Shown here: piece by piece, positions 19,525-28,682 of the stretch
Layout of the letters: every line of letters starts with the position of its first letter
How positions within the stretch are numbered: position 1 is the first letter of the stretch
Assembly: GCA_021775455.1 (NCBI GenBank)
Contig: JAJFHU010000035.1
Coordinates: forward strand, 1 to 55,215
Length of the DNA stretch: 55,215 nt
Direction: 5' to 3'
DNA from: Hyphomicrobiales bacterium
GTDB lineage: Bacteria; Pseudomonadota; Alphaproteobacteria; Rhizobiales; Rhizobiaceae
Program-made: the position numbers and the translations under genes
Notes under the pieces: model-generated
Told to the model about the DNA's origin: nothing
Database searches by the model: none
Seen by the model: the letters and a program-made list of their open reading frames with translations, nothing else

Positions 19525-20771
19525 CTGACAATTTTTGCCGTTTCGACAACGGCGTGAAAAAGAACTTCGGCGCCAGCAGTACTCCAATCTTTTGAGATTT
19601 CTTCCGCCTCATTGTGACTCAATCCGTCAACACAAGGGCACATTACCATTGCAGTTGGTGCAACCTCGTTTATCCAGCAGGCATCATGACCGGCACCTGA
19701 CACAATATTGCGATGAGAATAACCCAGTCGTTCAGCTGCATCCCGAATTGCCTTGACGCAGTTCTTGTCAAATTCTGGTGGATCGAACTGGTTTACGATT
19801 TGGTATGAAAACTCAAGCCCAAGTTGGACGCAAATTTTTGACGCTTCTGAAAGAATGCGCTCAGCCATTCCCTCCAGTGTTTCAAGAACATGAGAGCGGA
19901 TATCGATGGTGAATACTGCTTTACCCGGGATAATGTTGCGAGAGTTGGGATAGACATCTATGTGACCAATCGCGCCAACTGCATTGGGCGCATTATCCAT
20001 AGCAACATTGTGGACCAACTCGGTAATCTGCGCCAATCCCCTTCCGGCATTACGGCGCAGCGGCATCGGGGTTGAACCGGTATGGCTTTCCTTGCCGGTT
20101 ACTGTGCACTCGATCCATCGCAATCCCTGGCCATGTGTCACGACACCAATGTCTATGCTTTCAGTTTCAAGAATGGGTCCCTGTTCAATATGCAACTCAA
20201 AAAACGCGTGCATTTTCCGCTCACCGACCGGTTCATCGCCCTGCCAACCAATGCGCTTCAATTCATCGCCAAACTTCTTTCCTTCAGCATCTTCACGCTC
20301 AAAAACCCATTCCTGAGAGAATTGTCCCGTGAACACACCAGATGCCATCATCGCCGGGGCAAATCGTGATCCTTCTTCGTTTGTCCAGTTTGTGACTACA
20401 ATGGGATGATTCGTTTTGATGTCCAAATCGTTGAGGGTTCTGACAATCTCGAGACCTGCCAGAACACCAAGAACACCATCATATCGACCGCCGGTCGGTT
20501 GAGTATCAAGATGCGATCCAACATAGACTGGCAACGCGTCCGGATCAGTTCCCTCCCGGCGCATGAACATGGTTCCCATCTGGTCGACAGACATGGTCAT
20601 GCCTGCATCTTCACACCACTTTTGAAACAGTTTGCGACCTTCACCATCTTCGTCGGTCACGGTTTGTCGATTGGAACCACCGGCTATGCCCGGGCCAATC
20701 TTCGCCATTTCATGAATGGAGTCCCACAAACGATCACCATTTATCCGAAGATTCTCACCCGGTGCTGCCAT
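19521..20771 (-). CDS. M20-family amidohydrolase, N-carbamoyl amino acid hydrolase / ureidopropionase type
   Basis: This is a zinc-dependent amidase that hydrolyses N-carbamoyl amino acids, beta-ureidopropionate or allantoate. The 416-residue protein has the metal-binding set VGSHLDTQPTGGRYDG, NEEGSRFAP, FELHIEQGP, KESHTGSTPM and SGAGHDA in the family order. These reactions release ammonia and carbon dioxide and belong to pyrimidine, hydantoin or purine breakdown. The start at ATG 20771 has an AAAGGAA site upstream; an ATG 13 codons earlier (20810) has none. It ends overlapping the LysR gene. Confidence 0.87.
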   Translation of the reverse strand: MAAPGENLRINGDRLWDSIHEMAKIGPGIAGGSNRQTVTDEDGEGRKLFQKWCEDAGMTMSVDQMGTMFMRREGTDPDALPVYVGSHLDTQPTGGRYDGVLGVLAGLEIVRTLNDLDIKTNHPIVVTNWTNEEGSRFAPAMMASGVFTGQFSQEWVFEREDAEGKKFGDELKRIGWQGDEPVGERKMHAFFELHIEQGPILETESIDIGVVTHGQGLRWIECTVTGKESHTGSTPMPLRRNAGRGLAQITELVHNVAMDNAPNAVGAIGHIDVYPNSRNIIPGKAVFTIDIRSHVLETLEGMAERILSEASKICVQLGLEFSYQIVNQFDPPEFDKNCVKAIRDAAERLGYSHRNIVSGAGHDACWINEVAPTAMVMCPCVDGLSHNEAEEISKDWSTAGAEVLFHAVVETAKIVS

Positions 20772-20951
20772 CGTTGAAGTTCCTTTTGGCGATTTTAAAT
20801 CCGATCTCATTATGACCGAAACGTTTTAGTTAAGCTATTTGCTCAAGGCAATCGTATTTACCATTGTCACCCTGCTTAAATAGTTCTTGCGGGTAGTAGA
20901 CAATACGGGGCAAAATCGTTCAACTGGTAATTGCGGAAGCACGGGATTCAT

Positions 20952-21404
20952 ATGGATTTCGAAACTGTCACAGCGGAAGATTTCGGTCGATCTCTAAACG
21001 GATTGGGAATCAATATTTTGGTGCGGGATGTTAAATCGCAAACCAAGTTTCTATCGGAAGTCTTTGGTATGGAGGCTCATCGCGTTAACGAGGATTTTGC
21101 CATCATGACTTACGGCGGACAGGTGTTCCAGCTACATGCGGATCACACTTACCACAGCCATCCGCTGCCATCATTGTTGCCGGAAGCGGGGCCAAGGGGT
21201 GGTGGAATGGAGATTCGTCTTTACGAAACAGATCCTGATGAAGCAGCAATGCTGGCTACCAAGCACTCCCACGAAAGCCACTTGCTTCAACAACCGATCA
21301 ACAAGCCGCACGGACTGCGCGAGTGCGTAATTCTTTGTGAAAACGGATACGCCTGGTTACCCAGTCGACGTTTGACCGACAAAGAGGCTGCTGAGATCAA
21401 ATAG
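20952..21404 (+). CDS. VOC (glyoxalase-like) family protein
   Basis: This 150-residue protein has the beta-alpha-beta-beta-beta fold pattern: LGINILVRDVKSQTKFLSEVFGM near residue 18, then FAIMTYGGQVFQLHADH, GGGMEIRLYETDPDEAAML and a closing GYAWLPSR strand. Metal ligands could include the histidines in QLHADHTYHSH and a late glutamate. It may act as a lyase, isomerase or resistance protein; no substrate is evident. An in-frame TTG at 20931 would add seven residues; ATG 20952 is preferred. It is convergent with folD, 11 bases apart. Confidence 0.75.
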   Translation: MDFETVTAEDFGRSLNGLGINILVRDVKSQTKFLSEVFGMEAHRVNEDFAIMTYGGQVFQLHADHTYHSHPLPSLLPEAGPRGGGMEIRLYETDPDEAAMLATKHSHESHLLQQPINKPHGLRECVILCENGYAWLPSRRLTDKEAAEIK

Positions 21405-21415
21405 TTATGAACAGA

Positions 21416-22321
21416 TTAATAATTTGGTGGTTCCACACCTGCGCGACGACAAGCACTTGTAAGTGTGTTGGCCATCAGCATTGCAATTGTCATGGGACCA
21501 ACGCCGCCGGGAACGGGCGTGATCGCACCTGCCACTTCTGCTGATTCACCATAAGCGACATCCCCCACGAGGCGGGTTTTACCCTCACCCTTTTCCGGAG
21601 CATCAATTCGGTTGATTCCGACGTCGATGACTACTGCACCAGGCTTGACCCAGCCCGCCTTTATCATTTCAGGACGACCAACTGCAGCGACTAGAATATC
21701 AGCGGTTGCGGCCAGGGCAGGCAAGTCTTTGGTGCGGGAATGCGCAATGGTAACTGTTGCATTATCAGCAAGCAGCAGGTTTGCCATTGGCTTGCCAACG
21801 ATATTGGAGCGGCCCACTACAATTGCATTCAATCCGGATAGATCGTCTTTACCCAGTGCTTTTTTGAGCAGCACCATTGAACCGGCGGGAGTACAGGGTA
21901 CAAACGCTGAATCGGTTTCACCTGTGCCCAGTTTACCGACATTGATAAAATGAAAACCGTCTACATCTTTCTCGGGTGCGATTGTTTGAATTACTTTACC
22001 CTCATCGATGTGATCAGGCAGAGGGAGCTGAACGAGGATAGCGTCAATATCCTTGTCATTGTTCAGGCTCTCGACCATTTTCAGAAGATCGGCTTCAGAT
22101 GTCTCTTCAGGCAGGGTATGGGTTACAGAATGAAACCCACATTCTGTGGCACGTTTCCCCTTGGACCTCACATAGACCTGACTAGCAGGGTCTTCACCTA
22201 CAATTACCACGGCAATTCCGGGTACGACCCCTGTATCAGCAATGAGTTTTTTGGTAGCAACCGTTACTTTCTCCACGACTTCAGCGGCAACAAGTTTGCC
22301 GTCAATTACCTCAGCTGTCAT
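21416..22321 (-). CDS. folD: methylenetetrahydrofolate dehydrogenase / cyclohydrolase
   Basis: This bifunctional cytosolic enzyme interconverts 5,10-methylene-THF, methenyl-THF and 10-formyl-THF in one-carbon metabolism. The 301-residue protein matches family length. It carries [22 protein letters not shown] (shortened here) with the catalytic lysine near residue 56, a NADP motif [16 protein letters not shown] near 165-180 and [19 protein letters not shown] near the C-terminus. The start at 22321 follows GGGAGGAA. It connects with the formaldehyde oxidation genes elsewhere in the window through C1 metabolism. Confidence 0.95.
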   Translation of the reverse strand: MTAEVIDGKLVAAEVVEKVTVATKKLIADTGVVPGIAVVIVGEDPASQVYVRSKGKRATECGFHSVTHTLPEETSEADLLKMVESLNNDKDIDAILVQLPLPDHIDEGKVIQTIAPEKDVDGFHFINVGKLGTGETDSAFVPCTPAGSMVLLKKALGKDDLSGLNAIVVGRSNIVGKPMANLLLADNATVTIAHSRTKDLPALAATADILVAAVGRPEMIKAGWVKPGAVVIDVGINRIDAPEKGEGKTRLVGDVAYGESAEVAGAITPVPGGVGPMTIAMLMANTLTSACRRAGVEPPNY

Positions 22322-22721
22322 CGGTTCCTCCCGGATTTGCAGCGTGTATATTATTTTCAGTCTTTGCTATGCACAAATTCCTGCAGAACGACAATGAAAT
22401 CTTTTGAGGTTAACGCTGATTTTCCCAAGTATCTGCCTGGGCTTGCTGTAGTCCGAACAAAAAGCGAAAAACAACTTGAATTTTCATCCAATAATTGAAA
22501 ATATCAACTTAAGATTGAAGCAATTCTTGCGTTTAATTGTTTGTTTACCGCGCTGCTTCATCTTGTTTGCGGTTGCCTGGGTGGGGTGAGTTTGATCACA
22601 AAACCTGATCAGCCAATTTGAGATGCGGAGAATATGGCATCCCGGTTGGGGCACTCCGGGAAATGCTGGTTTGGGGAAACCTCCGCATCTCACCAATTCG
22701 ACCTCACAATTATGTCTGCAT
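22322..22721. other. 400-base intergenic region between folD and the DUF1127 gene
   Basis: No convincing gene is present; the overlapping open frames here are short and unlike any family. The folD ribosome site GGGAGGAA lies at its left end. The right part holds the structured element at 22619-22692. The middle is AT-rich and presumably contains the folD promoter. Confidence 0.7.
22619..22692. ncRNA. candidate structured RNA or mobile palindrome with three-way-junction fold
   Basis: Perfect 12-base arms TGAGATGCGGAG (22619-22630) and CTCCGCATCTCA (22681-22692) enclose two further stems. The first is GCAT-CCCGG / CCGGG-AA-ATGC (about 22637-22666). The second is GGTTT-GGGG-AAACC (about 22668-22681, sharing one base with the outer stem). 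The fold works on both strands. On the minus strand it lies 30 bases after the DUF1127 stop and about 300 bases before folD; no T run follows. It fits no riboswitch or REP class I can name. The fold was found by eye; the strand and function are unknown. Confidence 0.45.
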
Positions 22722-23027
22722 CTATCGGACAGCAATTCCGGCATTATCCAAGCCATTGCAAGTTGGGCAAAACCTTTCTTCGCTTTTGGCGCCACCATCC
22801 AATTTTGTAGATCGCTCCGCAGGAATCTTCGTAAATCCATATGCGGCTTCCGCTTCAGCATCTGCGCGAGTCTTGCCGATATCGCGCAACAGCCTGTTAT
22901 CAAGTTCAAGTAAATGCCTACGTTCCTTCCAAACTTCGGCTCGCAATTCCAAATCGCGTTCCAGCCTTTGGAGATACTGCAAAACTCGGTGCAGTCTTTG
23001 TATCATGGTGGGAGAAGTTGAACTCAT
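22722..23027 (-). CDS. DUF1127 domain protein
   Basis: This 101-residue protein has the arginine-rich DUF1127 motif at about 33-65: WKERRHLLELDNRLL, then RDIGKTRADAEAEA. Short proteins with this motif in alphaproteobacteria bind RNA or act in phosphate and C4 regulation; longer ones such as this are uncharacterised. The remaining 40 residues contain a single CPTC pair that could bind metal. It diverges from a LysR gene 100 bases away, so that regulator may control it. Confidence 0.75.
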   Translation of the reverse strand: MSSTSPTMIQRLHRVLQYLQRLERDLELRAEVWKERRHLLELDNRLLRDIGKTRADAEAEAAYGFTKIPAERSTKLDGGAKSEERFCPTCNGLDNAGIAVR

Positions 23028-23126
23028 TTTTCCGTTCCTTTACAAATTTGAGGGCAGGTTGATATTTATCGAAAATTATTTGATAATGAAAACGAATGTT
23101 TGTGATAATATTAATAAGGAATCGTT

Positions 23127-24005
23127 ATGAAAGAAGTTCCGCGTCGTGATATAGATATTGCCTTGTTGCGGGCATTTATTGCCGTCATTGAAACGGGCGG
23201 AATGACCAGCGCAGCCAAATCGCTCAATCTTACCCAAGCTGCTGTCAGCCAACAGATCAAAAGGCTTGAAGAGTTGTTTGGCAAGCAATTATTTAACCGC
23301 GATCTTAAGCAACTAAGGCTAACTGCGGTTGGTGAAAGATTGGGCGGATATGCAAGGCGAATGATGTCGCTAAACGAGGAAACCTGGAATGCAATTGTTG
23401 CTCCTGATTTTGAAGGAGAAATAGCACTTGGTTGTCCGCACGATATTATTGGGGTGTTCATGCCGACAATCTTGCGGTCGTTTAGTCGGGCGTGGCCCAA
23501 AATTCGAATTACGCTTCACAGTGACAGTACACCGATACTGCTTGAAAAGCTGTCGAATGGTGAAATTGATCTGACACTAACCACCGAGCAGGGAATTTTT
23601 GGTGAAATGTTGCTTGCAGATAGTTTGGTTTGGGTTGGTATGCCCGGTGGAGCAGCGCATCGGAATTCACCTATCCCGGTAGCACTGGGTTCAGAAACCT
23701 GTGCATTTCGCGCCGCAGCAGTTGAAGCATTGTCACAAGCAGGAAGAGACTGGAATTTAATGTGCCAAGTAGGCAGTTTGGAGCCGGTTATTGCATCATT
23801 GGAAGCTGATTTGGCGGTGGCGCCGTTTTTGGCGATGACCGTTCCAAGCCAACTCGAATCCATATCGAGTGGATCGCATTTACCAAAACTTCCCACATTT
23901 TACATCAATTTACACCAACCGGAATTTTCTTCTTCAGCGATAGTAGAGGAGTTGGCGAGGCACATCAGGACAGGTTTTAGTGAACAGTTGAAAAATGCAG
24001 CCTGA
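23127..24005 (+). CDS. LysR-family transcriptional regulator
   Basis: This 292-residue regulator has a helix-turn-helix at about 8-68 (IALLRAFIAVIETGGMTSAA, then LTQAAVSQQIKRLEELFG) and a periplasmic-binding-like effector domain starting at EIALGCPHDIIGVFMP. The gene is flanked by the divergent DUF1127 gene and the betaine-type transporter starting 165 bases downstream on the same strand, either of which could be its target. No symmetrical operator stands out in the 100-base divergent gap. Confidence 0.88.
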   Translation: MKEVPRRDIDIALLRAFIAVIETGGMTSAAKSLNLTQAAVSQQIKRLEELFGKQLFNRDLKQLRLTAVGERLGGYARRMMSLNEETWNAIVAPDFEGEIALGCPHDIIGVFMPTILRSFSRAWPKIRITLHSDSTPILLEKLSNGEIDLTLTTEQGIFGEMLLADSLVWVGMPGGAAHRNSPIPVALGSETCAFRAAAVEALSQAGRDWNLMCQVGSLEPVIASLEADLAVAPFLAMTVPSQLESISSGSHLPKLPTFYINLHQPEFSSSAIVEELARHIRTGFSEQLKNAA

Positions 24006-24170
24006 TTTTACCTAAACATTTCGAACCGGTGGCTGACCAGGTATGCATCCAGTTTTTTAATGTCTTGAGTCCAATTATGTGAAAGCACTATCCTTACTCT
24101 TTCAGATGTGTAGACTGACGTAATACTTTTGACTCAGGTCAAATGGTAATTTCACTATGGGAGGAATAGA

Positions 24171-25124
24171 ATGAAGAAGACACTCAGGAAACTTGCGCTT
24201 GGTGCAATGGCTGCAACAATTGCTGCTCCAGCATTTGCTGCTGATGTTGTTATTGGTGTGCCGAACTGGCCGTCAGTACGCGTGACTGCACATGTTTTGA
24301 AGGTGGTCCTTGAAGACAATCTTGGTCTTGAAGTTGAACTTCAAAATGGCACAAACCCGGTTGTGTTTGAAGCTATGGATTCAGGTGCCATGCACGTGCA
24401 TCCAGAAGTGTGGCTTCCTAACCAAGCCAACCTGGAAGCAAAGTTTGTTACAGAAAAAGGTTCAGTTCGCCAGAATCCAAATGGCGTAAATGGCGATCAG
24501 GCCATGTGCGTCACAAAAGGGACTGCTGAGCGTACCGGTATCAAGGACTTGTCAGAGCTTACAAACCCAGACATGGCCAAAAATTTTGATACAGATGGCG
24601 ATGGGAAAGGTGAAATCTGGATTGGTGCTGCCGGTTGGGCTTCAACAAATGTAGAAAAGATCCGCGCCAAGTCTTATGGTTATGCTGAAACCATGGCCCT
24701 GAAGGAAATGGATGAGACTCTGGCTCTTGCTGAAGTAGATAACGCTGTAGCTCAAGATCAGAACATCGTGTTCTTCTGCTATACGCCACACCACATGTTT
24801 GCATTGCATGAGTTGGTTATTCTTAAAGAACCGGCATATGACGAAGCCAAATGGGACGTGAAGCAACCGACCGATGATCCACAGTGGCTTGAAAACTCAA
24901 GTGCTCCTGTTGCATGGAATACTGCAAAGCTGAAAATCCACTATGCAACAAGTCTTGAAACTGACCAGCCTGCAGCGGCCAAACTGCTGTCCCAGGTAAA
25001 TCTGGACACGGATACAGTTTCCAAGATGACCTATGCATTGGTTGTTGAAAAGCAGGATCCTGCTGAATACGCCAAGAAATGGGTTGCTGATAATGCGGCA
25101 ACTGTTGACTCCTGGTTGAAATAA
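24171..25124 (+). CDS. glycine betaine / TMAO-type ABC transporter substrate-binding protein
   Basis: This is the periplasmic receptor of a quaternary-amine importer (OpuAC family). The 317-residue precursor has a Sec signal peptide cut after PAFA (residue 23). Aromatic ligand-cage candidates appear in GVPNWPSVRV, HVHPEVWLPNQ, GAAGWASTN and YTPHHMF. Residues 140-148 read DTDGDGKGE, an EF-hand-like calcium loop, which as I recall resembles the calcium site described in the TMAO receptor TmoX; TMAO, betaine, choline or DMSP are all possible ligands. GGGAGGAA precedes the ATG. The ATPase and permease genes follow after a hairpin. Confidence 0.88.
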   Translation: MKKTLRKLALGAMAATIAAPAFAADVVIGVPNWPSVRVTAHVLKVVLEDNLGLEVELQNGTNPVVFEAMDSGAMHVHPEVWLPNQANLEAKFVTEKGSVRQNPNGVNGDQAMCVTKGTAERTGIKDLSELTNPDMAKNFDTDGDGKGEIWIGAAGWASTNVEKIRAKSYGYAETMALKEMDETLALAEVDNAVAQDQNIVFFCYTPHHMFALHELVILKEPAYDEAKWDVKQPTDDPQWLENSSAPVAWNTAKLKIHYATSLETDQPAAAKLLSQVNLDTDTVSKMTYALVVEKQDPAEYAKKWVADNAATVDSWLK

Positions 25125-25146
25125 CGGGTTATTCTTAAACACTTTT

Positions 25147-25174
25147 CTGCAGGCGGTAATTTTACCGCCTGCAG
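25147..25174 (+). promoter_or_regulatory. intercistronic hairpin after the betaine-type binding protein gene
   Basis: Perfect 13-base arms CTGCAGGCGGTAA / TTACCGCCTGCAG are separated by two bases, 22 bases after the binding-protein stop. No T run follows, so it is more likely an mRNA-stabilising or partial-termination element than a full terminator. Confidence 0.75.
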
Positions 25175-25243
25175 TATCAAAAGAAGAACGCGCACAATTT
25201 CTCAAAGTAGCGCGTCAAATTGTTTCCAAGGGGGTTATACACA

Positions 25244-26293
25244 GTGAGTGAAGACGTCATTGTTCTGGACAATGTCTGGAAAATTTTCGGTGAACGAGCA
25301 CTTGAGGCGATGGATGCCGTCGAAAAGAGGGGACTGACAAAACCGGAAGTTCTGCAAGAATTCGGTGCGGTTGTGGGTATCGCGAATTGTTCTTTCAAAG
25401 TTGGCCGCGGGGAAATATTTTGTGTGATGGGTTTGTCCGGTTCCGGCAAGTCCACCATGGTTCGACATCTCAATCAGTTAATTGCTCCTACCTCCGGCAA
25501 GATTACGGTACTTGGCAAAGATATGGTCAATCTTGCAGGTGAAGAGCTTCGCGAGATGCGGGCAAACCACATTGGCATGGTTTTCCAGCACATGGCGCTG
25601 CTACCGCACAGGACGGTACGCGACAATGTTGGTTTTCCATTGCAAGTCCGAGGTGAGCCAAAATCAATACGTTGGGAGATTTCCCAGAAATGTTTGAATT
25701 TGGTGAATTTGGATGGATATGAAGATCGATTCCCACGTGAACTATCAGGTGGTATGCAGCAGCGTGTCGGTTTGGCACGCGCACTTGCTTCCGATCCGGA
25801 AGTGCTTTTGATGGATGAGCCGTTTTCAGCACTTGATCCACTTATCAGGCGACAGTTGCAGGATCAGTTTATGGCGCTGTCTGCGGAACTGAACAAGACA
25901 ACTGTTTTTATCACCCATGACCTGGACGAGGCGATTCGTATTGGTGACCGGATTGCGATCATGAAAGATGGGCTAATTGTGCAAATTGGCACTCCGGAAG
26001 ATATTGTTACAAAACCCGCGGATGATTACGTCAGGGATTTTGTCGAAGGTATCTCGAAGTTGAAACTTGTATTTGCGCATTCAATCATGGAGAAGATTTC
26101 CAAATACAAACCCACTCGAGGACAAAATCTTGCAAAGAGCCCCCGAGCTCATCATGGGACCAACCTTGATCAGCTAATCGATATCGCAACGACTACCGAC
26201 CAGCCAATTGTCATTCAGAATGACAAGGGGAAAGACGTTGGCGTAATAAGTAAATCCAGGCTGCTCAAAGGAATTCAGGGAGGCAAGGCATGA
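25244..26293 (+). CDS. proV: quaternary-amine ABC transporter ATP-binding protein
   Basis: This is the cytoplasmic ATPase driving the importer. From GTG 25244 it is 349 residues. It has Walker A GLSGSGKST near residue 65, a Q-loop in GMVFQHMALLPHRTV, signature LSGGMQQRVGLARALA, Walker B VLLMDEPFSALDP and the H-loop TVFITHDLDEA. A C-terminal region of about 85 residues has a partial CBS-like segment, VIQNDKGKDVGVISKSRLL; in OpuA-type systems CBS domains sense ionic strength. The upstream TTG at 25220 is rejected because AAGGGGGT at 25228-25235 fits the GTG. The permease start overlaps its stop (ATGA). Confidence 0.9.
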   Translation: MSEDVIVLDNVWKIFGERALEAMDAVEKRGLTKPEVLQEFGAVVGIANCSFKVGRGEIFCVMGLSGSGKSTMVRHLNQLIAPTSGKITVLGKDMVNLAGEELREMRANHIGMVFQHMALLPHRTVRDNVGFPLQVRGEPKSIRWEISQKCLNLVNLDGYEDRFPRELSGGMQQRVGLARALASDPEVLLMDEPFSALDPLIRRQLQDQFMALSAELNKTTVFITHDLDEAIRIGDRIAIMKDGLIVQIGTPEDIVTKPADDYVRDFVEGISKLKLVFAHSIMEKISKYKPTRGQNLAKSPRAHHGTNLDQLIDIATTTDQPIVIQNDKGKDVGVISKSRLLKGIQGGKA

Positions 26294-27861
26294 CTGATAC
26301 AGGCCTCGAACTTGGTGCTAGCGAAACGGACCACTCCGTTGGTGAATTTGCCAAGGAAAATCGGGAATACTACACCTCAGAATTTGAAAAAATTCAGGGC
26401 ACCACTGGCATGGTGTGGTCCTGGAACACCATGGCAGCCGTGCTTGGTCCAGTTTGGGGTGCATTCCGTGGTGCATGGGGATTTTTTTGGACATTCCTGG
26501 TATTGGAATTATTTGTTCTGGTTCAACTGGGACGCGGACTGTGGGGTGAACTTGGTGCCGATCAGTTGGCGCGTTATGAACGTTTGATTGTCAATATTCA
26601 AAAGCGAGAGCAGCAGGCTGCAGAAGCCTTGGCTGCAGGTGATCAGGCAGATCATGATGCAAAAATGAATATTGCAGCAAACCTCAAAAAAGTGGCGGAA
26701 ACTGCAAAGCAGGCAGCAGCAGAAGCAGCAACAGAAGCGACAACAATATTATTGACTGCTTTGGTGTTGCTGGTTTTGGTGAAAGTATTCGAAGGTTTTT
26801 ATGCCAACATCGCGTATGAGAAACAGTATCTGAAGTGGCGGGCGAACCCAAACGTGCAGTCTGGAGTATCCTGGCCCAATGTTGTTTTCGGCGGATTGCT
26901 GTTAATTGCCATTTGGCCGCTTACCTTGTTTCGCTTTACCGTTACGGATCCAGATGCAAAATTGAGCGCAATAACTGGTGGATTTATCGGGGGCAAGATT
27001 ACCATTACCGAGTTTCCAGTAGGCAAGGAATACTTTGGTAAGCTTGCTATTATGGGTGACGCGGGCTTTGATTGGCTTGCTGCCAACTTCGGTGACTTCT
27101 TTCATGGAATTACTGCAGCAATCAAAGCGGTATTGGATGGACTGGAAATCATTTTAATCCAAACTCCGTGGCCAGTTGTAATGGTCGTAATTACGGTTAT
27201 GGCATTCCGTCTTGCGGGCATTCGGGTTGCCATATTTACTGCAGCATCCCTGCTCTATCTCGCATTTATGGGGCTTTGGGAAATCTCAATGATCACTGTT
27301 GCGCTAATTGGTGCCGGTGCATTCTTGTGTGTCTTGTTTGGAATCCCGCTGGGTATCTGGTTTGGTAAATCCAAACGGGCTTATGCCATGTCGGAACCGA
27401 TACTCGACTTTATGCAAACCATGCCTGCCTTCGTGTATCTCATTCCGATTATCGCTTTTTTCGGCACTGGCAAACCTCCTGGTGTTCTGGCTACGATTAT
27501 CTTTGCGATGCCACCAGTTATCCGTCTTACTGCACTCGGTATGCGTGGTGTACCTGAGCCAACTAAAGAGGCGGCAGTCGCATTTGGTTGTTCAAAGTGG
27601 CAATTGTTGCGCAATGTTGAGATTCCGCTGGCTATGCCTTCGATCATGACTGGTATCAACCAGACAATTCTGATGTCGCTCTCCATGGTGGTGATTGCAT
27701 CGTTGATTGGTGCTGAAGGTCTTGGAGCCTTGATCCTTGAAGCATTGCAATATGCTGCCAAAGGCCAGGGCCTGCTTGGCGGACTTGCTATCCTGTTCTG
27801 TGCCATGGTCATCGACCGTATAGCGCAGGGAATGTATCGTCGCAGCGCGAATGCGGTGTAA
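26290..27861 (+). CDS. proW: quaternary-amine ABC transporter permease
   Basis: This is the membrane channel of the importer, 523 residues. The first half has two or three membrane helices plus an alanine- and glutamate-rich helical stretch at about 98-150 (EQQAAEALAAGDQADHD then repeated AA/EA), which looks like a coiled-coil insert. The second half, from about residue 285, is the standard ProW permease domain with the EAA loop MRGVPEPTKEAAVAFGCSKW. The ATGA overlap with the ATPase gene implies coupled translation. A terminator follows. Confidence 0.9.
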   Translation: MTDTGLELGASETDHSVGEFAKENREYYTSEFEKIQGTTGMVWSWNTMAAVLGPVWGAFRGAWGFFWTFLVLELFVLVQLGRGLWGELGADQLARYERLIVNIQKREQQAAEALAAGDQADHDAKMNIAANLKKVAETAKQAAAEAATEATTILLTALVLLVLVKVFEGFYANIAYEKQYLKWRANPNVQSGVSWPNVVFGGLLLIAIWPLTLFRFTVTDPDAKLSAITGGFIGGKITITEFPVGKEYFGKLAIMGDAGFDWLAANFGDFFHGITAAIKAVLDGLEIILIQTPWPVVMVVITVMAFRLAGIRVAIFTAASLLYLAFMGLWEISMITVALIGAGAFLCVLFGIPLGIWFGKSKRAYAMSEPILDFMQTMPAFVYLIPIIAFFGTGKPPGVLATIIFAMPPVIRLTALGMRGVPEPTKEAAVAFGCSKWQLLRNVEIPLAMPSIMTGINQTILMSLSMVVIASLIGAEGLGALILEALQYAAKGQGLLGGLAILFCAMVIDRIAQGMYRRSANAV

Positions 27862-27884
27862 GCTGAAGACAATATGAAATATCA

Positions 27885-27922
27885 AGGGCTGGTGCTTGTT
27901 AGTTTTGCACCGGCCCTTTTTC
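27885..27922 (+). terminator. rho-independent terminator after the betaine-type transporter operon
   Basis: AGGGCTGGTGC pairs with GCACCGGCCCT (one G-T pair) around an 11-base loop, followed by TTTTCTTTT. It overlaps the stop codon of the convergent DUF1194 gene. Confidence 0.85.
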
Positions 27923-28639
27923 TTTTGGATGTAGCAGCGCAACTGAACCCTGGCCGCTGATTTCCCGCAGAAGTTTCAGTTTTATAGCTTGCCCAAAATC
28001 TTCATAGGAGGTTGCCCGGATAGCAAAAGATCCCGGCCCGGTAATTACGTTATTATAGAAGTAGGCAGTTAGTACTCCGGTTGGATCAATTGCCAAACCA
28101 TTGACTGTTACACCGTTTTTCTGTGCGATGGTTTTGGCATAAGATGGTGCTGACCCGGCATTGTAACGATCGTCTGCTGACACATCGATTATCTGCCTCA
28201 AACCATCGAACTGGTTTCCCACCAAAAGGTCCACGGAATACAATACTACTTCCCCAAGAGCCGTGCCGGATGCCGCCAGTTTACTGGCATATTCCTCAAT
28301 CGCCCGAGAAAAGGCGATTGACTTTTCCGGGCTGTTAATGTGCATCCAATAAACCGATTGCACTTGATTAAAACGAGAACCCCATTCAACGAATGTTACG
28401 GCCATTCCGGTAGGGCCAAGCCCGTTTATCGCTGCAATGATCTCTGCGTCCTTGAACGCATCAACGTAACCGCGAACCTGCAGAGTGTATTCTCGTTCAT
28501 CTACGCTGGATGAAGCGTCCGCTGCCAAAACCAGTTCAAGTGCAACTGGCGTTTCGGAAACTGCGTTGGAGCAGGCTCCAAGACAAAGACCAAAAACACT
28601 AAAACTGGATAAAAATCTCTGCCTTGTGACAAATCGCAT
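27899..28639 (-). CDS. DUF1194 von Willebrand-type protein, probable lipoprotein
   Basis: This 246-residue exported protein has an N-terminal signal with a lipobox-like LGAC near residue 22, so it may be membrane-anchored. The DUF1194 domain starts at ALELVLAADASSSVDEREYT, where DASSS is the metal-ion-dependent adhesion motif of VWA folds; RQIIDVSADDRYN and TVNGLAIDP also match the family. Function is unknown. It is convergent with the transporter operon and lies 43 bases downstream of the Mcd gene on the same strand, so it may be the tail of that operon. Confidence 0.8.
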   Translation of the reverse strand: MRFVTRQRFLSSFSVFGLCLGACSNAVSETPVALELVLAADASSSVDEREYTLQVRGYVDAFKDAEIIAAINGLGPTGMAVTFVEWGSRFNQVQSVYWMHINSPEKSIAFSRAIEEYASKLAASGTALGEVVLYSVDLLVGNQFDGLRQIIDVSADDRYNAGSAPSYAKTIAQKNGVTVNGLAIDPTGVLTAYFYNNVITGPGSFAIRATSYEDFGQAIKLKLLREISGQGSVALLHPKEKGPVQN

Positions 28640-28682
28640 GAATGCAAGTTAGCTTCCGGGCAAGAAAAGGTCATTACAATTG

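Noticed and set aside
22484-22909. 141-codon minus-strand frame overlapping DUF1127
   Set aside because: It overlaps the DUF1127 gene in another frame and crosses the structured element; no family pattern is present.
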